64,000 nt of DNA from Paraphysomonas bandaiensis (taxonomy: Eukaryota > Chrysophyceae). The position numbers and the translations under genes were made by a program. How positions within the stretch are numbered: position 1 is the first letter of the stretch; every line of letters starts with the position of its first letter. Positions 63,597 through 64,000 of the stretch are shown here, piece by piece. The notes under the pieces were generated by a model, which was given only the letters and a program-made list of their open reading frames with translations, was not told the DNA's origin and did not search any database. The stretch covers positions 124,001-188,000 of the forward strand of contig CBFFRP010000405.1 of the NCBI GenBank assembly GCA_965644295.1, given 5' to 3'.

Positions 63597-64000
63597 TTTG
63601 ATTATATGATTTGAAAGTGAAGTGGCTTTCGAAAGTACTTTGCATTTTTCCACGCAGTAGCAGTATGTTGTCATGAACACCAGTATAGTATACTCATAGT
63701 TTACAGCGGGTGTGCTGGGATTTTTCCGCACTATGTAGTTGATATGTGAGTTAGAGCTGTAATTTCATAATGTTGTGTTTATCCCACACACTTTTGCGGT
63801 TCTGTTTAAGCGATATGCGGAGATCACAACTAGCTGGTGATAAATAATGCCATCATACTTAATATGGTGACATATAGTACTTACATATGCAGCAATGTGC
63901 AAATTTAATGAAAGATGGTTTATAACAGCCTCTTGTAATGATGTGTGGGTCTGTTTCTAACATAGCTGTGATCGTAAAGGGGTCTCCCGCCCTCAACAAA
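63597..64000. other. 3' flank of Brr2, nothing recognised
   Basis: AT-rich, no supported gene up to the window edge. Confidence 0.5.

Overview
The window is nuclear DNA of a eukaryote, probably a single-celled one. Genes are cut by many short GT-AG introns, mostly 45-80 bases, several genes are unmistakably eukaryotic (Brr2, uS19, RbAp48, cathepsin B, XMAP215, a giant ubiquitin protease, a mitochondrial carrier), and AT-rich, repeat-laden DNA separates them. LysM-TLDc, membrane-anchored prolyl 4-hydroxylase and response-regulator genes together would fit a stramenopile or a related alga/protist, but the lineage is not proven by anything seen here.

Layout. 1-1973: 3' end of an XMAP215/ch-TOG microtubule polymerase gene (+). 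1974-4836: gene-free repeats. 4837-6200: LysM-TLDc (OXR1-like) gene (-). 7012-7920: multi-span membrane protein (+). 8802-10711: two nested 5'-truncated LINE-like retrotransposons. 12066-12729: mitochondrial-type ribosomal protein bL17 (+). 13652-15186: prolyl 4-hydroxylase (-). 15615-16707: cathepsin B (+). 17290-18790: more LINE tails. 18929-28097: a giant USP-type deubiquitinase (-). 28098-34817: a 6.7-kb gene desert. 34818-37121: a response-regulator-like protein (-). 38963-39516: ribosomal protein uS19 (-). 40934-42158: two nested hAT-like elements, the inner one holding a small spliced ORF. 42447-43139: an orphan ORF (-). 44980-46639: RbAp48/MSI1 (-). 47184-48493: mitochondrial carrier (+). 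48797-55811: a small WW-like host gene (-) split by a 6,342-bp DNA transposon. 56023-56669: a long TATG microsatellite. 56795-63596: Brr2, the U5 snRNP helicase (+).

The most interesting object is the transposon at 48902-55243. It has 10-bp perfect terminal inverted repeats (CATCGGTGGG), a 3-bp target duplication (CAT), arrays of the palindrome ACCTATAGGT at both ends, an intact two-exon 1,105-residue transposase related to the Plavaka/CACTA group, and a divergent four-exon partner gene of unknown family. Removing the element and one CAT copy rejoins the host reading frame exactly, so the insertion looks recent. Apart from shared repeat families and a recurring GTATAC-rich motif near gene starts, the host genes are unrelated housekeeping genes and do not form a pathway.
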